From Haliscomenobacter hydrossis DSM 1100 (GTDB lineage: Bacteria > Bacteroidota > Bacteroidia > Chitinophagales > Saprospiraceae), in contig NC_015510.1 in NCBI RefSeq assembly GCF_000212735.1, positions 6,387,001 to 6,451,000 on the forward strand: 64,000 nt of DNA. Reading direction: 5' to 3'. The notes beneath the pieces were generated by a model. It saw only the letters and a program-made list of their open reading frames with translations, ran no database searches and had not been told where the DNA came from. The translations under genes and the position numbers were made by a program. Position 1 is the stretch's first letter. Each line of letters starts with the position of its first letter. Positions 1 to 8,302 of this stretch are shown here, piece after piece.

Positions 1-2688
1 CGAACAGAGGAAATCTTAAAAACCTATCAAAAAACGCCAGAAAGAAAACAAGGAGGAAGCTATCTGAGCGAAACTTCAAAAAAAGAACTTGGAATTTTCA
101 CCCATAACTCTAAGATAATTGATGCTCTTAATTGGGATTTGTTCGCCCAAAAGAAATATTTGTCAGTTTCTACTAGTGGAATAAATAGCCCTGCTGTAAA
201 TGCTGCTGGAGGAGAGGTCAACATTTGGTATGGCGTTCCTCCTAAAGTACTTCAAGTATTGGCAGAAACATTAGAGAAAAATAAAATTGCCTTAATTGAT
301 TTTGAAGATCGATTGAAAGAACTAGTCAAAAAATATGAGGCACTAAAGACTGAATTTGATTCTTATGGGAAGACTGATCCAATAATAAAAGAAGCTGAAA
401 GACTATTAAATGAAGGGAATATTTTTGATGCTGAAAAGTTAATTGATTCAGATTATGGTACCTCAAAAAGACGGCAAGCCTATAAAGGATACCTTTTAGG
501 GAAAACCAAGGAATTACTTTTGAAATATGATTCTGCGTCGATTGGCTTACGCGATGCTGTATTTCTTGAACCAGATAATTCTAAATACCTTATAGCACTT
601 GCTCGTCTAGAATCTGTACTTGCTCATTATGATGATGCCCTATTGTATTATGAAAAAGCATTGGAAATTGAAGAACGGATAAATGCTAATCGCCCTGAAT
701 GGTATTCTTTTTTATACTCTGATATTGGCAATGTAAGAAGACTAAAAGGAGATTATAATCTTGGCATTGAATATTTAAAAAAAGCAATAGCAATCGATTC
801 CGTTATTTTAGGTAGAGAGGATGCAAACTTTGCTGTATATTTTAACAATATTGGTCTGTGCTACGATTCAAAAGGGGAATATGAAAGTGCCGTAAAATAC
901 TATAATCGAGCGATTAAAATTAATCTAACTTTTTCAGGTAACGACTACTCAAAATTAGCGCACAATTATAATAATCTGGGAACTAGTTACCTGAGTAAAG
1001 GAGAGATTGACACCTCGATTAGCTGTTTAGAAAAAGCATTAACATATGCACTTAGTGCTTATGAAGGTAAACATTTGGTTGTAGCGAACACTTACAATAG
1101 CTTAGGCTCTGCCTGGCAAAAGAATGGTAATTATGAGAGAGCAAAAGAATTTCTAGGAAAATCGATACAGATTATTTCTCAAATTTTTGGAGATAGGCAC
1201 CCTGATTTAGCTGTACAATATAACAATATCGGGACAGTCCTGGAAGAACAAGGTCAATATGATAAAGCTATCTTTTTTTATGAAAGAGCACTTGAAATTG
1301 ACTCTCAGTTTTTAGGAATGAAACATCACCATGTGGCTATTCGGTACAATAATTTAGGGATGGCTTGGGCGCAAAAAGCTGATTACCAAAAAGCTATGGC
1401 CTTTGTTAAAAAAGCACTGAATATTGACTCTGTTGCCTTAGGTTATGAGCATCATCAACTGGCTAAATATTATGACAATCTTGGTAGCATATTTGTTGAT
1501 TTGGGAATCTACGATTCTGCAATTATTATGCACAAGAAAGCTTTACTTATTGATCTCTCTGCTTTTGGAGAGAATCATTCAAATGTAGGTACCAGATATA
1601 ATAATCTTGGCCTAGCCTTTCAACACTTAGGCCAACTTGATAAAGCTCTTGATTTTTATGAAAAGGCCTTGTCAATTTTGGAAAATAAACACGCAGATCA
1701 GCATCCTGATTTAGCAGCATGTTTTACTAATATAGGCTCTGTCTGGCAGGAAAGAGGCGATTTCAATAGAGCATTAGGTTTATTTGAAAAGTCATTACAA
1801 ATAGCAGTCAAATTTTTTGGAGATAAACACCCGCGTACTGCTATTGCCTTAGAAAAACTGGGTTTGATTTATAAAGATAAAGGTGATTATGATAAAGCGT
1901 TATCTTATTATAACCAAGCTTTCCTAATTGATTCTGTTGCTCTAGGAATGGAACATCCTGTAATTGCTGATCTCTACTATAAAATTGGTTCAGTTTGGCA
2001 ATATAAAAAATTTAGTACCTTCTCAATTAAGTTCTTAGAAAAGGCATTGACCATTAACTTGAAAGTGTTTGGAAAATCGCATGTCGAGGTAGCAAAGTGT
2101 TATCATACTTTAGGTTTGGTTCGGTTTGACCTAACAGAGTATGATTTAGCAATTCTTGCTTTTGAACAATGTAAAGCTATCTTATCAAGCAATGACCCCC
2201 ACTTTTTAAGTACAATTCAGATGCTTGCTCAAGCAGCGAATGCAAGAGGAATGCAATTCTCAAGCATAGGTCAATATGCATCTGCGCTACCTTATCTGCA
2301 AAAGAGTTTAGAGGACATAGAAAAATTGAAAGACTGGCCACTATCAGTAATTTTTTACTACAACTTAGGGTTTATTTATAAAAGCCTTAGAGATTTTGAG
2401 AACGGAATATTCTATTTAGACAAAGGGCTAACAAGCGCAAGTGAAATTTTCCAACAAACTACTGGTGAGATTGTAAATAACCCCGAATGGATTGCTCAAA
2501 TCGATCAGAATAAAAGAGTGTCAAGGTTAATGAAATTTCACAAAATCAGTTGCTTAGTTGAGGTAAGAAGAAAAAAAGAGGCTAAAACTTTAAGCACTAA
2601 ACTGTATTTAGAAGCAATGGAAGCAAAGGATGATGACATTTTGCAAGGCTTAAAAAGAGAAGGATGGATTAAAAAGTCAAGAATTTAA
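1..2688 (+). CDS. TPR-repeat protein, N-terminus outside the window
   Basis: The reading frame is open from base 1, so the gene is truncated by the window edge; the first in-window start codon (TTG at 139) is not a believable start. The visible 895 residues begin with a low-complexity linker (SPAVNAAGGEVNI), then a short coiled coil, then at least twelve kinesin-light-chain-type TPRs of about 42 residues. Each repeat shows a pattern close to G-x-x-H-P-x-x-A-x-x-Y-N-N-L-G followed by G-x-Y-x-x-A-x-x-x-x-x-K-A-L. No catalytic domain is visible in this part. In related TPR proteins this linker type often joins an N-terminal effector or sensor to the repeats, but that is inference. The next gene, 99 bases downstream, is a proteasome-fold protein in the same orientation. 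Both are AT-rich compared with most of the window. Confidence 0.85.
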   Translation, partial: RTEEILKTYQKTPERKQGGSYLSETSKKELGIFTHNSKIIDALNWDLFAQKKYLSVSTSGINSPAVNAAGGEVNIWYGVPPKVLQVLAETLEKNKIALIDFEDRLKELVKKYEALKTEFDSYGKTDPIIKEAERLLNEGNIFDAEKLIDSDYGTSKRRQAYKGYLLGKTKELLLKYDSASIGLRDAVFLEPDNSKYLIALARLESVLAHYDDALLYYEKALEIEERINANRPEWYSFLYSDIGNVRRLKGDYNLGIEYLKKAIAIDSVILGREDANFAVYFNNIGLCYDSKGEYESAVKYYNRAIKINLTFSGNDYSKLAHNYNNLGTSYLSKGEIDTSISCLEKALTYALSAYEGKHLVVANTYNSLGSAWQKNGNYERAKEFLGKSIQIISQIFGDRHPDLAVQYNNIGTVLEEQGQYDKAIFFYERALEIDSQFLGMKHHHVAIRYNNLGMAWAQKADYQKAMAFVKKALNIDSVALGYEHHQLAKYYDNLGSIFVDLGIYDSAIIMHKKALLIDLSAFGENHSNVGTRYNNLGLAFQHLGQLDKALDFYEKALSILENKHADQHPDLAACFTNIGSVWQERGDFNRALGLFEKSLQIAVKFFGDKHPRTAIALEKLGLIYKDKGDYDKALSYYNQAFLIDSVALGMEHPVIADLYYKIGSVWQYKKFSTFSIKFLEKALTINLKVFGKSHVEVAKCYHTLGLVRFDLTEYDLAILAFEQCKAILSSNDPHFLSTIQMLAQAANARGMQFSSIGQYASALPYLQKSLEDIEKLKDWPLSVIFYYNLGFIYKSLRDFENGIFYLDKGLTSASEIFQQTTGEIVNNPEWIAQIDQNKRVSRLMKFHKISCLVEVRRKKEAKTLSTKLYLEAMEAKDDDILQGLKREGWIKKSRI

Positions 2689-2787
2689 ACTTAAGTATAG
2701 AGTACATGGCTAGTAAACAATATACTGTTTAATACTCAAATGGATGCTGTCGTAAGTAAACAGCAGGTTTGGGCAAAACTATTTCTA

Positions 2788-3936
2788 ATGACTTTAATTT
2801 TAGCCTGGAAGGACAAGCGGAATGTTTTAGTTGTTGCAGACACAGCCGTGACTCGAACAAACGTGAGTGATCAATCTGTTCAAGATGCACTTAAGAAAGG
2901 GCATCTAACACCAGCGTTTGGGGAACAATTACAGATAAGCAAAGAAAAAATGATTACCGAGGAAGTTTTAAAAATTCATAATATTAAAAATAAACTTATT
3001 ATAGGGTATGCTGGAATTGGAGTTGTTGCAACAGATGTAATAAATTATATAAGTGAAGAAATTGATTCTGATTTTAAGCTTTGTGATTTGTGCGCCCTAA
3101 TTAAAGAAGCTGTGAAAATTTATGGGAGCACCTTTACAATGATTGTAGGTGTTATGGCTCATAAGACTCCAGTACTTTTTACTTTTAATGAATCAAATAA
3201 CAGAGAGTTTATCTTTTACGAAGAGTATGTTCCTGTAATTTTAGGTAATAAGAAGAATGATGATGTTATTCAGTTTGTTTCTCACACTTTAGTAGACATG
3301 TTTTTTTACGGAAAATTCCAGGTTTCACCTGATAGGAAACTAATAATGGCATGTAGTTTATTTCAAGGTATTTTAATTAGAGCTGGATTTCTTTCAAGTG
3401 GAGTTGGGGGATTAGTGACGGGAGCTTTTCTTAACCGTAATGGATTTCATTGGCAAAAAGATGTGATGTACATTAAGTTTGATATTGAACCAGAAAAAGC
3501 TCTCAAGATGGATGATCCGCAAATAATTTTTCCCAAGTCAAAAATAATTTTTCAGGTCTATAGAGACGGAGTTCTTGCTGCCTTTCCTTTTGATGTCTAT
3601 AAAAAACTTGAAGATTATAAGGTTTTATACAATTATGTGGAATCATCAGTGCAAAATAAAGCAGCTCAGGATTTCTTAAATAGATGGCGACAAAAGTATG
3701 AATCAGAAATAATCAGTAAAATAAAAAAATTTGACTTTGACTTTTTAATCTTTCTGTGTGTCGATAAAAAGGCTCCTAATAAGATGACTTTTGCGAGCAA
3801 GAAATCAATTTTGGCTGGAAAGAGAATGGAGTGGGAAAATGGAGTACCAATAATTAAAATCTCTAAAGAACTTTCAAGAGAGATCAATCCTATGTATGCA
3901 GAGTATTTTAATCAGTTCCATTGGTTACCAGACTGA
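2788..3936 (+). CDS. Proteasome-fold Ntn-hydrolase-like protein
   Basis: The longer frame starts at 2740, but the internal ATG at 2788 gives Met-Thr-Leu-Ile-Leu. Removing Met would leave an N-terminal threonine, the nucleophile of proteasome beta subunits and HslV. Counting from that Thr1, Asp lies exactly at position 17 (VVADTAVT), as in the proteasome. A lysine in VLKIHNI (position 61) followed by IIGYAG (Gly75) fits the Lys33/Gly47 region if about 28 residues are inserted. The predicted product is 382 residues, longer than HslV (about 175), with an extra C-terminal region of unknown role. I see no HslU-like or other ATPase nearby; the upstream partner is a TPR protein. The fold and active site are inferred from motif spacing. 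It could be a non-proteolytic relative. I do not recognise a named family. Confidence 0.7.
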   Translation: MTLILAWKDKRNVLVVADTAVTRTNVSDQSVQDALKKGHLTPAFGEQLQISKEKMITEEVLKIHNIKNKLIIGYAGIGVVATDVINYISEEIDSDFKLCDLCALIKEAVKIYGSTFTMIVGVMAHKTPVLFTFNESNNREFIFYEEYVPVILGNKKNDDVIQFVSHTLVDMFFYGKFQVSPDRKLIMACSLFQGILIRAGFLSSGVGGLVTGAFLNRNGFHWQKDVMYIKFDIEPEKALKMDDPQIIFPKSKIIFQVYRDGVLAAFPFDVYKKLEDYKVLYNYVESSVQNKAAQDFLNRWRQKYESEIISKIKKFDFDFLIFLCVDKKAPNKMTFASKKSILAGKRMEWENGVPIIKISKELSREINPMYAEYFNQFHWLPD

Positions 3937-4043
3937 ACAGTTTTGATATAATGCGATAAATGTAAACGCAACACAAAACGACACAACGTAAAAATAAAAA
4001 AGGCGTAAAAATCTGAAATTCAGATAATTACACCTCTTGTTAG

Positions 4044-4117
4044 TCGGGATGACAGGATTTGAACCTGCGGCCCCACGCCCCCCAGGCGTGTGCGCTACCG
4101 GGCTGCGCCACATCCCG
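4044..4117 (-). tRNA. tRNA-Pro (anticodon GGG)
   Basis: The minus strand folds as a full cloverleaf: acceptor CGGGATG paired with CATCCCG, D-arm GCGC/GCGC, anticodon stem CACGC/GCGTG with loop CTGGGGG (anticodon GGG), and T-arm with GGTTCAAATCC. No CCA is encoded. The discriminator base is A. Confidence 0.95.
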
Positions 4118-4123
4118 AAAATA

Positions 4124-4182
4124 GTGTGTGGGTGTGAGTGTGGTCATCAATCTTCGATTGATGAGTGTGGGTGTGTGGGTGT
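4124..4182. repeat. GTGTGGGTGTG repeat with central hairpin
   Basis: A run of GTGTG/GGTGTG units surrounds a perfect small hairpin, TCATCAATC-TTC-GATTGATGA (4144-4164). A sequence of the complementary type (CACACCCACACC) lies at 4644-4698, so the two form an inverted pair around the four-helix-bundle gene. Both copies sit immediately beside tRNA genes. Confidence 0.7.
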
Positions 4183-4222
4183 CCTAAGTTAGACAATTGT
4201 AGGCAATACAAAATTTCAAGCA

Positions 4223-4570
4223 TTACTCCATCGAGCGAATCATGCCCAACAGCATCCGAGAAATTTTTTCAAAGCCGCTATATAACTCATCATAAAGGCT
4301 TTTCTCTATGACATTGGTATCATGCATGATCTGGAGGATCGCGACGCATTCAAAAACGGAAGAACGCGCCGTGATGTAAAATTTTTTCTTGTCGGGGCTA
4401 GTCATGCGGCCGGTTCCTTCGGCCAGGTTCAACAGAGCACTCAAGCTGGCGCGTTTGAATTGGTCCTGGATGTAGGGATCAAGAGCTTTGTGGGTAAACA
4501 GGTGTTTCAAAACTTTCAAGTTTACCCCCCGCATTTCCTGATACACTTCCAATTTTTCAAAATCAAACAC
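4223..4570 (-). CDS. Four helix bundle protein (23S rRNA IVS family)
   Basis: The 115-residue product matches the free-standing four-helix-bundle family related to proteins encoded in 23S rRNA intervening sequences (TIGR02436-like). Typical features are the start MFDFEKLEVYQ, the central LLNLAEGTGR segment and a C-terminal helix ending SRMLLGMIRS. The biochemical role of the family is not known. Here it lies alone between tRNA-Pro and tRNA-Val, flanked on both sides by inverted GTGTGGGTGTG repeats, a setting that suggests a small mobile or recombination-prone insert (inference). Confidence 0.8.
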   Translation of the reverse strand: MFDFEKLEVYQEMRGVNLKVLKHLFTHKALDPYIQDQFKRASLSALLNLAEGTGRMTSPDKKKFYITARSSVFECVAILQIMHDTNVIEKSLYDELYSGFEKISRMLLGMIRSME

Positions 4571-4643
4571 GTCCTGTCGTTTTAGTCCTTTAAATCTGGA
4601 AACCCAAATTTGAGTTCCCTTTCAATCCCAGGCGCAATGCCCC

Positions 4644-4698
4644 AACACACCCACACCCACACTCCTCAAACGAAGTTTGGGGATCACACCCACACCCC
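4644..4698. repeat. CACACCCACACC repeat, inverted partner of 4124-4182
   Basis: CACACC-type units interrupted by a small imperfect hairpin (CCTCAAAC-GAA-GTTTGGGG). It is the reverse-complement type of the repeat at 4124-4182 and ends 6 bases before tRNA-Val. Confidence 0.65.
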
Positions 4699-4704
4699 AT
4701 CTCG

Positions 4705-4779
4705 TGGGTAATACAGGACTCGAACCTGTGACCTCTGCTCTGTCAAAGCAGCGCTCTAAACCAACTGAGCTAATTACCC
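4705..4779 (-). tRNA. tRNA-Val (anticodon GAC)
   Basis: The minus strand gives acceptor GGGTAAT/ATTACCC, D-arm with AGTTGGTTTAGA, anticodon stem CTGCT/AGCAG with loop TTGACAG (anticodon GAC), and T-arm CACAGGTTCGAGTCCTGT. No CCA is encoded. Confidence 0.95.
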
Positions 4780-4785
4780 TTTCTA

Positions 4786-4945
4786 GCGTGGGTTTTGCAT
4801 GCTACTTCGTGCTGCAAATGGCTAAAATTTGCTTCGGCTTCGTTCCGAAAATGCTCATTTAACGCTGTTAAACTCCGCTTTTCGTGCCTCACTGAAGCAA
4901 ATTTTAGCTCATTTTCGCTTGCGAACCAGCATTCAAAACCCACGC
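4786..4945. repeat. Long nested hairpin upstream of tRNA-Val
   Basis: Outer arms 4786-4803 and 4928-4945 match at 17 of 18 positions (GCGTGGGTTTTG type). A nested pair, roughly 4820-4835 and 4892-4908, contains CTAAAATTTGCTTC and its complement. It lies immediately 5' of the minus-strand tRNA-Val gene. No convincing gene lies between 4780 and 5306; this hairpin and the one at 5033-5097 are the only structures I see there. Confidence 0.7.
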
Positions 4946-5032
4946 GTACTTACGCCAGTCTTTTTTAGCGCACGCAAAGATACAACAGCAAAGTGAAAAT
5001 AATCAAACTCAAGCTGGGTTTTTCTGGAAAAA

Positions 5033-5097
5033 ATTAAGGCCGAGCACAAATGGAACTGAAAACCAAAGCTTTTGGTTCCATTTGTGCCGACCTTAAT
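5033..5097. repeat. 65-bp inverted repeat
   Basis: Arms begin ATTAAGG and end CCTTAAT and share GCACAAATGGAAC / GTTCCATTTGTGC. The structure has a short loop and would form a stable hairpin on either strand. No T-run follows, so it is not a typical intrinsic terminator. Confidence 0.65.
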
Positions 5098-5306
5098 CAA
5101 TGCTACCGTATTAACTGGGAGTTTAGTTTTACTTAGGGACCAGAGGTAATACTGCAAAGGTAATGGTCTTTTTGGAATTGACAAATGGTTTTGGCAGAAA
5201 TTGTAACAAAAAAGCACTTTTTCTGCCGATAATTGATCGTTTTTGCTAATTCGTGACATTTTTGACGTCATTTAGAGGTTTATTTCTGTCGTTTTGTGCT
5301 TGGATG

Positions 5307-5336
5307 TTGCTTTTAATGTCATTTTCCGTATCTTTG
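5307..5336 (+). promoter_or_regulatory. Bacteroidota-type promoter of the XRE gene
   Basis: TTG (5307-5309), a 19-base spacer, then TATCTTTG (5329-5336) match the Bacteroidota primary-sigma consensus TTG / TAnnTTTG perfectly. Transcription would start near 5343, giving a leader of about 80 bases before the XRE start codon. Confidence 0.7.
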
Positions 5337-5364
5337 TTAGGATTTCTAGGACTATGCTACCGTA

Positions 5365-5384
5365 TATACCCCGTGTGGGGTATA
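5365..5384. promoter_or_regulatory. Perfect palindrome TATACCCC-N4-GGGGTATA, likely operator
   Basis: An 8+4+8 perfect inverted repeat lies about 30 bases after the -7 element and 41 bases before the XRE start codon. This position, just after the expected transcription start, suits autorepression by the encoded helix-turn-helix protein. Binding is inferred, not shown. Confidence 0.55.
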
Positions 5385-5424
5385 AAAAACAATATCCAGA
5401 GTTTGTGTCCCAATACTAGACCAG

Positions 5425-6057
5425 ATGGTAGAAGAAAAAAAATTGAAAAAAAACCTGGCGGACAACTTGATCCGGCTCAGGAATGAACGAGGATTGACCC
5501 AGGAAGCACTTGTCAGTGACTTGAAAAAACAAGATGTGGATATTTCAAGGACAGCCCTGGCTTCTTATGAAAATCGACGTTCTTTTCCCAAGCTAGATGT
5601 GTTGTTTGAACTTTCCCGATACTTTAATAAAAGCATAGATGATTTATTGATAGATATCGAGGAAAGAGGGAATGTTTTTGACCATAATGTTGTTTCCAAG
5701 CTGGATTTGAATGACTTGCTGAAGGACTTTTCAGAAATACTCACCTATTTCAAATTGTACCGCAGTATGTATTTCAATTTAGTGGAGATCGTGCTGGACG
5801 CAGCAGAATCGAAGGAAGCCAGGGAAAATTTGTTGCACACCATTATGGGCGCATATGCCCATGAAAAATTAAAACTCCCGGTGCTCCATGAAGTGTACAG
5901 CGAAAAACTGGACCACCTGGAAATATCCATTTTTAAGGGAGTCCATCATAAAATCCCCCTTAATGAACTTGCCGAACAGTTAAACATGAGCCCTGAAGAA
6001 GTAACGGCAGTTTTTATTCACGCTAAAGACAAAATCATTGATCTTTTATTGAACTAA
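5425..6057 (+). CDS. XRE-family helix-turn-helix transcriptional regulator
   Basis: The 210-residue product starts with a Cro/C1-type HTH (about residues 10-70): LADNLIRLRNERGLTQEAL, then ISRTALASYENRRSFP and a typical LDVLFELSRYFNKSIDDLL end. The C-terminal 130 residues are helical with no family I can name; a segment near the end (IPLNELAEQLNMSPEEV) resembles a second HTH. It has its own promoter and a palindrome upstream. The next gene follows after 20 bases and encodes a membrane-anchored protein, so the pair is probably one operon. Confidence 0.85.
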   Translation: MVEEKKLKKNLADNLIRLRNERGLTQEALVSDLKKQDVDISRTALASYENRRSFPKLDVLFELSRYFNKSIDDLLIDIEERGNVFDHNVVSKLDLNDLLKDFSEILTYFKLYRSMYFNLVEIVLDAAESKEARENLLHTIMGAYAHEKLKLPVLHEVYSEKLDHLEISIFKGVHHKIPLNELAEQLNMSPEEVTAVFIHAKDKIIDLLLN

Positions 6058-6077
6058 TCTAAAACTATCGTCTATTT

Positions 6078-7037
6078 ATGAGGAAGCCGATTGAGATTGA
6101 TTTGTCAAAAAAACTTGATGAAAAAAAAGGACCGGAGATCACCACTCCTAGTGTTCCTGTGGAGAAGCCCAAATGGGATAAAAAGCTCCACGAAGCGGAT
6201 AAAAAAATTTTTAAGCGCCTGGGCGCTGCCAAAACTGCAATTGTTGTATTGATGATTGCCTGTTTATGGTATGGTCAATTCAGACATATCCCACCTTTGA
6301 TAAAAACCAAACCAGGAATTACCTATTTAAAGTTAAAAGAAAAACCCATTCATCATTCACCTGAAATTGAGAAAAAAATGGAAAACTTGGCAATATCACC
6401 AGAATTGGGGGTTTCAATCCCCCGCATCAATCCCGATATTTGTTTCCGTAAACCACCAATAACCAACATACGAGCGGAAATTTGGAAGGGGATATCATTT
6501 AAAGAAACATCAGCGATAATCTTTATAAGTGGACATGGCAGTCCTGTAAGTGGACTTAGTAGTTCGCTCGCTCGATCCCCACTGACCCCAATTATGGATT
6601 CATTGGGGCATAGGATAGCGCAAAATGAAAGCTTAAAGGTGATGCAATTTTGTTCGTTAACCGCATCAGCACTGGCAGATTCGGTGGCGCTACAATCCGA
6701 AATAGCGAAAAATATTCCGGATCAGGTACAGTCCTTACTGCTTTCTTTTGAATTGAAAGAGTTAACAGAATCCTCGGGTAAAAATTGGGATCAGGTTTTA
6801 CCTAACAATGAAGCGAAAATGAGCATTAGTATAAAGTGTAGCAATTTGCGCAATGGCGAGGTACTATTTGAAAAAATCATGACGCAACAAACCAGCTTAC
6901 CCGTTTGGGCTGGCTTTGCTGCTGCTGATCAACCCAATGAAGAGCACTCCCTTGATGGATCATCTCCGGCCCGTTTAAAAGTGCAACAAGAATTGGTTAA
7001 TGCCGTGTATCATTTATTTAGCAAGTATTTAAACTAG
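6078..7037 (+). CDS. Membrane-anchored protein of unknown function
   Basis: The 319-residue product has a charged cytoplasmic N-terminus of about 50 residues (many Lys, Glu and Pro), one transmembrane segment at about residues 53-68 (AKTAIVVLMIACLWYG), and an outside domain of about 250 residues. A Gly/Ser-rich stretch near residue 155 reads SGHGSPVSGLSSS. I recognise no domain. The topology, one helix with a periplasmic domain, resembles a signal-transducing partner of the upstream XRE regulator, but nothing in the sequence proves this. A clear intrinsic terminator follows, closing a two-gene operon. Confidence 0.7.
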   Translation: MRKPIEIDLSKKLDEKKGPEITTPSVPVEKPKWDKKLHEADKKIFKRLGAAKTAIVVLMIACLWYGQFRHIPPLIKTKPGITYLKLKEKPIHHSPEIEKKMENLAISPELGVSIPRINPDICFRKPPITNIRAEIWKGISFKETSAIIFISGHGSPVSGLSSSLARSPLTPIMDSLGHRIAQNESLKVMQFCSLTASALADSVALQSEIAKNIPDQVQSLLLSFELKELTESSGKNWDQVLPNNEAKMSISIKCSNLRNGEVLFEKIMTQQTSLPVWAGFAAADQPNEEHSLDGSSPARLKVQQELVNAVYHLFSKYLN

Positions 7038-7087
7038 ACATAAGTAAAACAATAAACCCCAGCGTTAACACTAAACCCCTAAATTCC

Positions 7088-7128
7088 ACCGCCAGAAGAC
7101 AATGCTGTTTTTTGGCGGTTTTTTTTTG
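7088..7128 (+). terminator. Intrinsic terminator after the XRE operon
   Basis: ACCGCCA pairs with TGGCGGT, extended by weaker A/T pairs, and is followed directly by a run of about nine T. It ends the XRE/membrane-protein operon. Confidence 0.8.
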
Positions 7129-7218
7129 TGTTTCTATCGTATTTGTGCTTATCTTCCTCCAACATCCTTGCTAGTCCAGGGATCAACACCTACATTGCTC
7201 CTATAAAAAACAGCTGCT

Positions 7219-8121
7219 ATGGTACTCATTAGTTTCGGCATCATTGCCATGATTGTACTCAATGTGATGTCCAACGCCAGTCCGAGTTTTAGCAAACTGG
7301 GACGTATTGGTTATTTGGTTGGCTTTGTATTGATTGTATTGGGGGTTATTTCCTCATGCTTTGTACAAATTACTGCGGGTTCGGTCGGGGTACAAAGCCT
7401 CTTTGGCAAAATTCAGGGTAAGGTATTGACCGAAGGTCTGAATGTGGTCAACCCCATCATGTCAGTCATTAAATTTGACGTCAAAACCCAAAACTACACC
7501 ATGTCTGCCGTGCATGATGAGGGCGACCAAAGTGGCGACGATGCCATCCGGGTACTTTCTGCCGATGGATTGGAAGTGGTGCTCGACCTTACCGTACTCT
7601 ATCGCGTTACCTCGGATAAAGCGCCTACCATTTTGAGAACGATTGGAGAAGATTATACCCAAGTGGTGGTTCGCCCGATCGTGCGCACCAAAATCCGCGA
7701 CCTGGCTGCCAACTACGATGCGGTGGCTTTGTATTCCAGCAAAAGAGAGGAGTTCCAGCAACGTTTGTTTACGGCTGTAGACAAGGAGTTCAGCAAACGT
7801 GGATTTTCATTGGAACAAGTGCTGATCCGCAACCTCAATTTGCCACAGTCGGTCAAAGCCGCCATTGAGTCCAAAATCAACGCCGAGCAGGAATCACAAA
7901 AAATGCGTTTTGTGTTGGACAAAGAACGCCAGGAAGCCGACCGCAAACGGGTGGAAGCCCAGGGTATTTCAGATTATCAACGCATCCTGACCTCAACCTT
8001 AACCGACAAATTGTTGCAGTACGAAAAAATCAAGGCTCAAAAAGAATTGGCAGGTTCCCCCAATGCCAAAATCATCATCATGGATGGAAAAAATACCCCC
8101 ATGATCATGACGGGCAACTAA
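7219..8121 (+). CDS. Prohibitin/SPFH-domain membrane protein
   Basis: The 300-residue product has two hydrophobic segments near the N-terminus (about residues 1-17 and 30-50), then an SPFH/band-7 domain from about residue 55 (ITAGSVGVQSLFGKI, EGLNVVNPI). Conserved prohibitin features include VVLDLTVLYRV, VVRPIVRTKIRDL and RNLNLPQSVKAAIESKINAEQE. A coiled-coil region of about 200-260 follows. Such proteins form large membrane-bound rings or scaffolds and act as chaperones or microdomain organisers. It stands alone after a terminator; no NfeD or FtsH gene is adjacent. Confidence 0.9.
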   Translation: MVLISFGIIAMIVLNVMSNASPSFSKLGRIGYLVGFVLIVLGVISSCFVQITAGSVGVQSLFGKIQGKVLTEGLNVVNPIMSVIKFDVKTQNYTMSAVHDEGDQSGDDAIRVLSADGLEVVLDLTVLYRVTSDKAPTILRTIGEDYTQVVVRPIVRTKIRDLAANYDAVALYSSKREEFQQRLFTAVDKEFSKRGFSLEQVLIRNLNLPQSVKAAIESKINAEQESQKMRFVLDKERQEADRKRVEAQGISDYQRILTSTLTDKLLQYEKIKAQKELAGSPNAKIIIMDGKNTPMIMTGN

Positions 8122-8145
8122 TCTACCTGAAGACAAAAGCGATTC

Positions 8146-8252
8146 AAAAAAGTAGCACAAAGGACACCAAGAAAAGCACAAAGAACACAGAGATTAGGCG
8201 TTGACGACGCTTTTCTTGGTGTCCTTTGTGCTGCCTTGGTGTCCTTTGTGTT
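8146..8252. repeat. Hairpin with CACAAAGGACAC arms and conserved loop
   Basis: Left arm units AGCACAAAGGACACCAAG and right arm units CTTGGTGTCCTTTGTG are inverted copies. The loop contains TTAGGCGTTGACGACGCTT (8194-8212). The reverse complement of that loop recurs with one mismatch at 21336-21354 inside another hairpin of the same kind. It lies between two convergent genes. Confidence 0.8.
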
Positions 8253-8302
8253 TAAAAATGCCGCTTTGGTGATTTTCAAAATTCGGGATAACGAACTCAT
8301 GT

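Noticed and set aside
2740..2787. 16-residue N-terminal extension of the proteasome-fold protein
   Set aside because: It would bury the proposed catalytic Thr; the internal ATG restores proteasome-like spacing.
4322..4585. 87-codon plus-strand frame opposite the four-helix-bundle gene
   Set aside because: It is antisense to a recognised family and has no recognisable domain.
4933..5271. 112-codon minus-strand frame over the 5033-5097 hairpin
   Set aside because: It spans a hairpin, has no family resemblance and unlikely composition.
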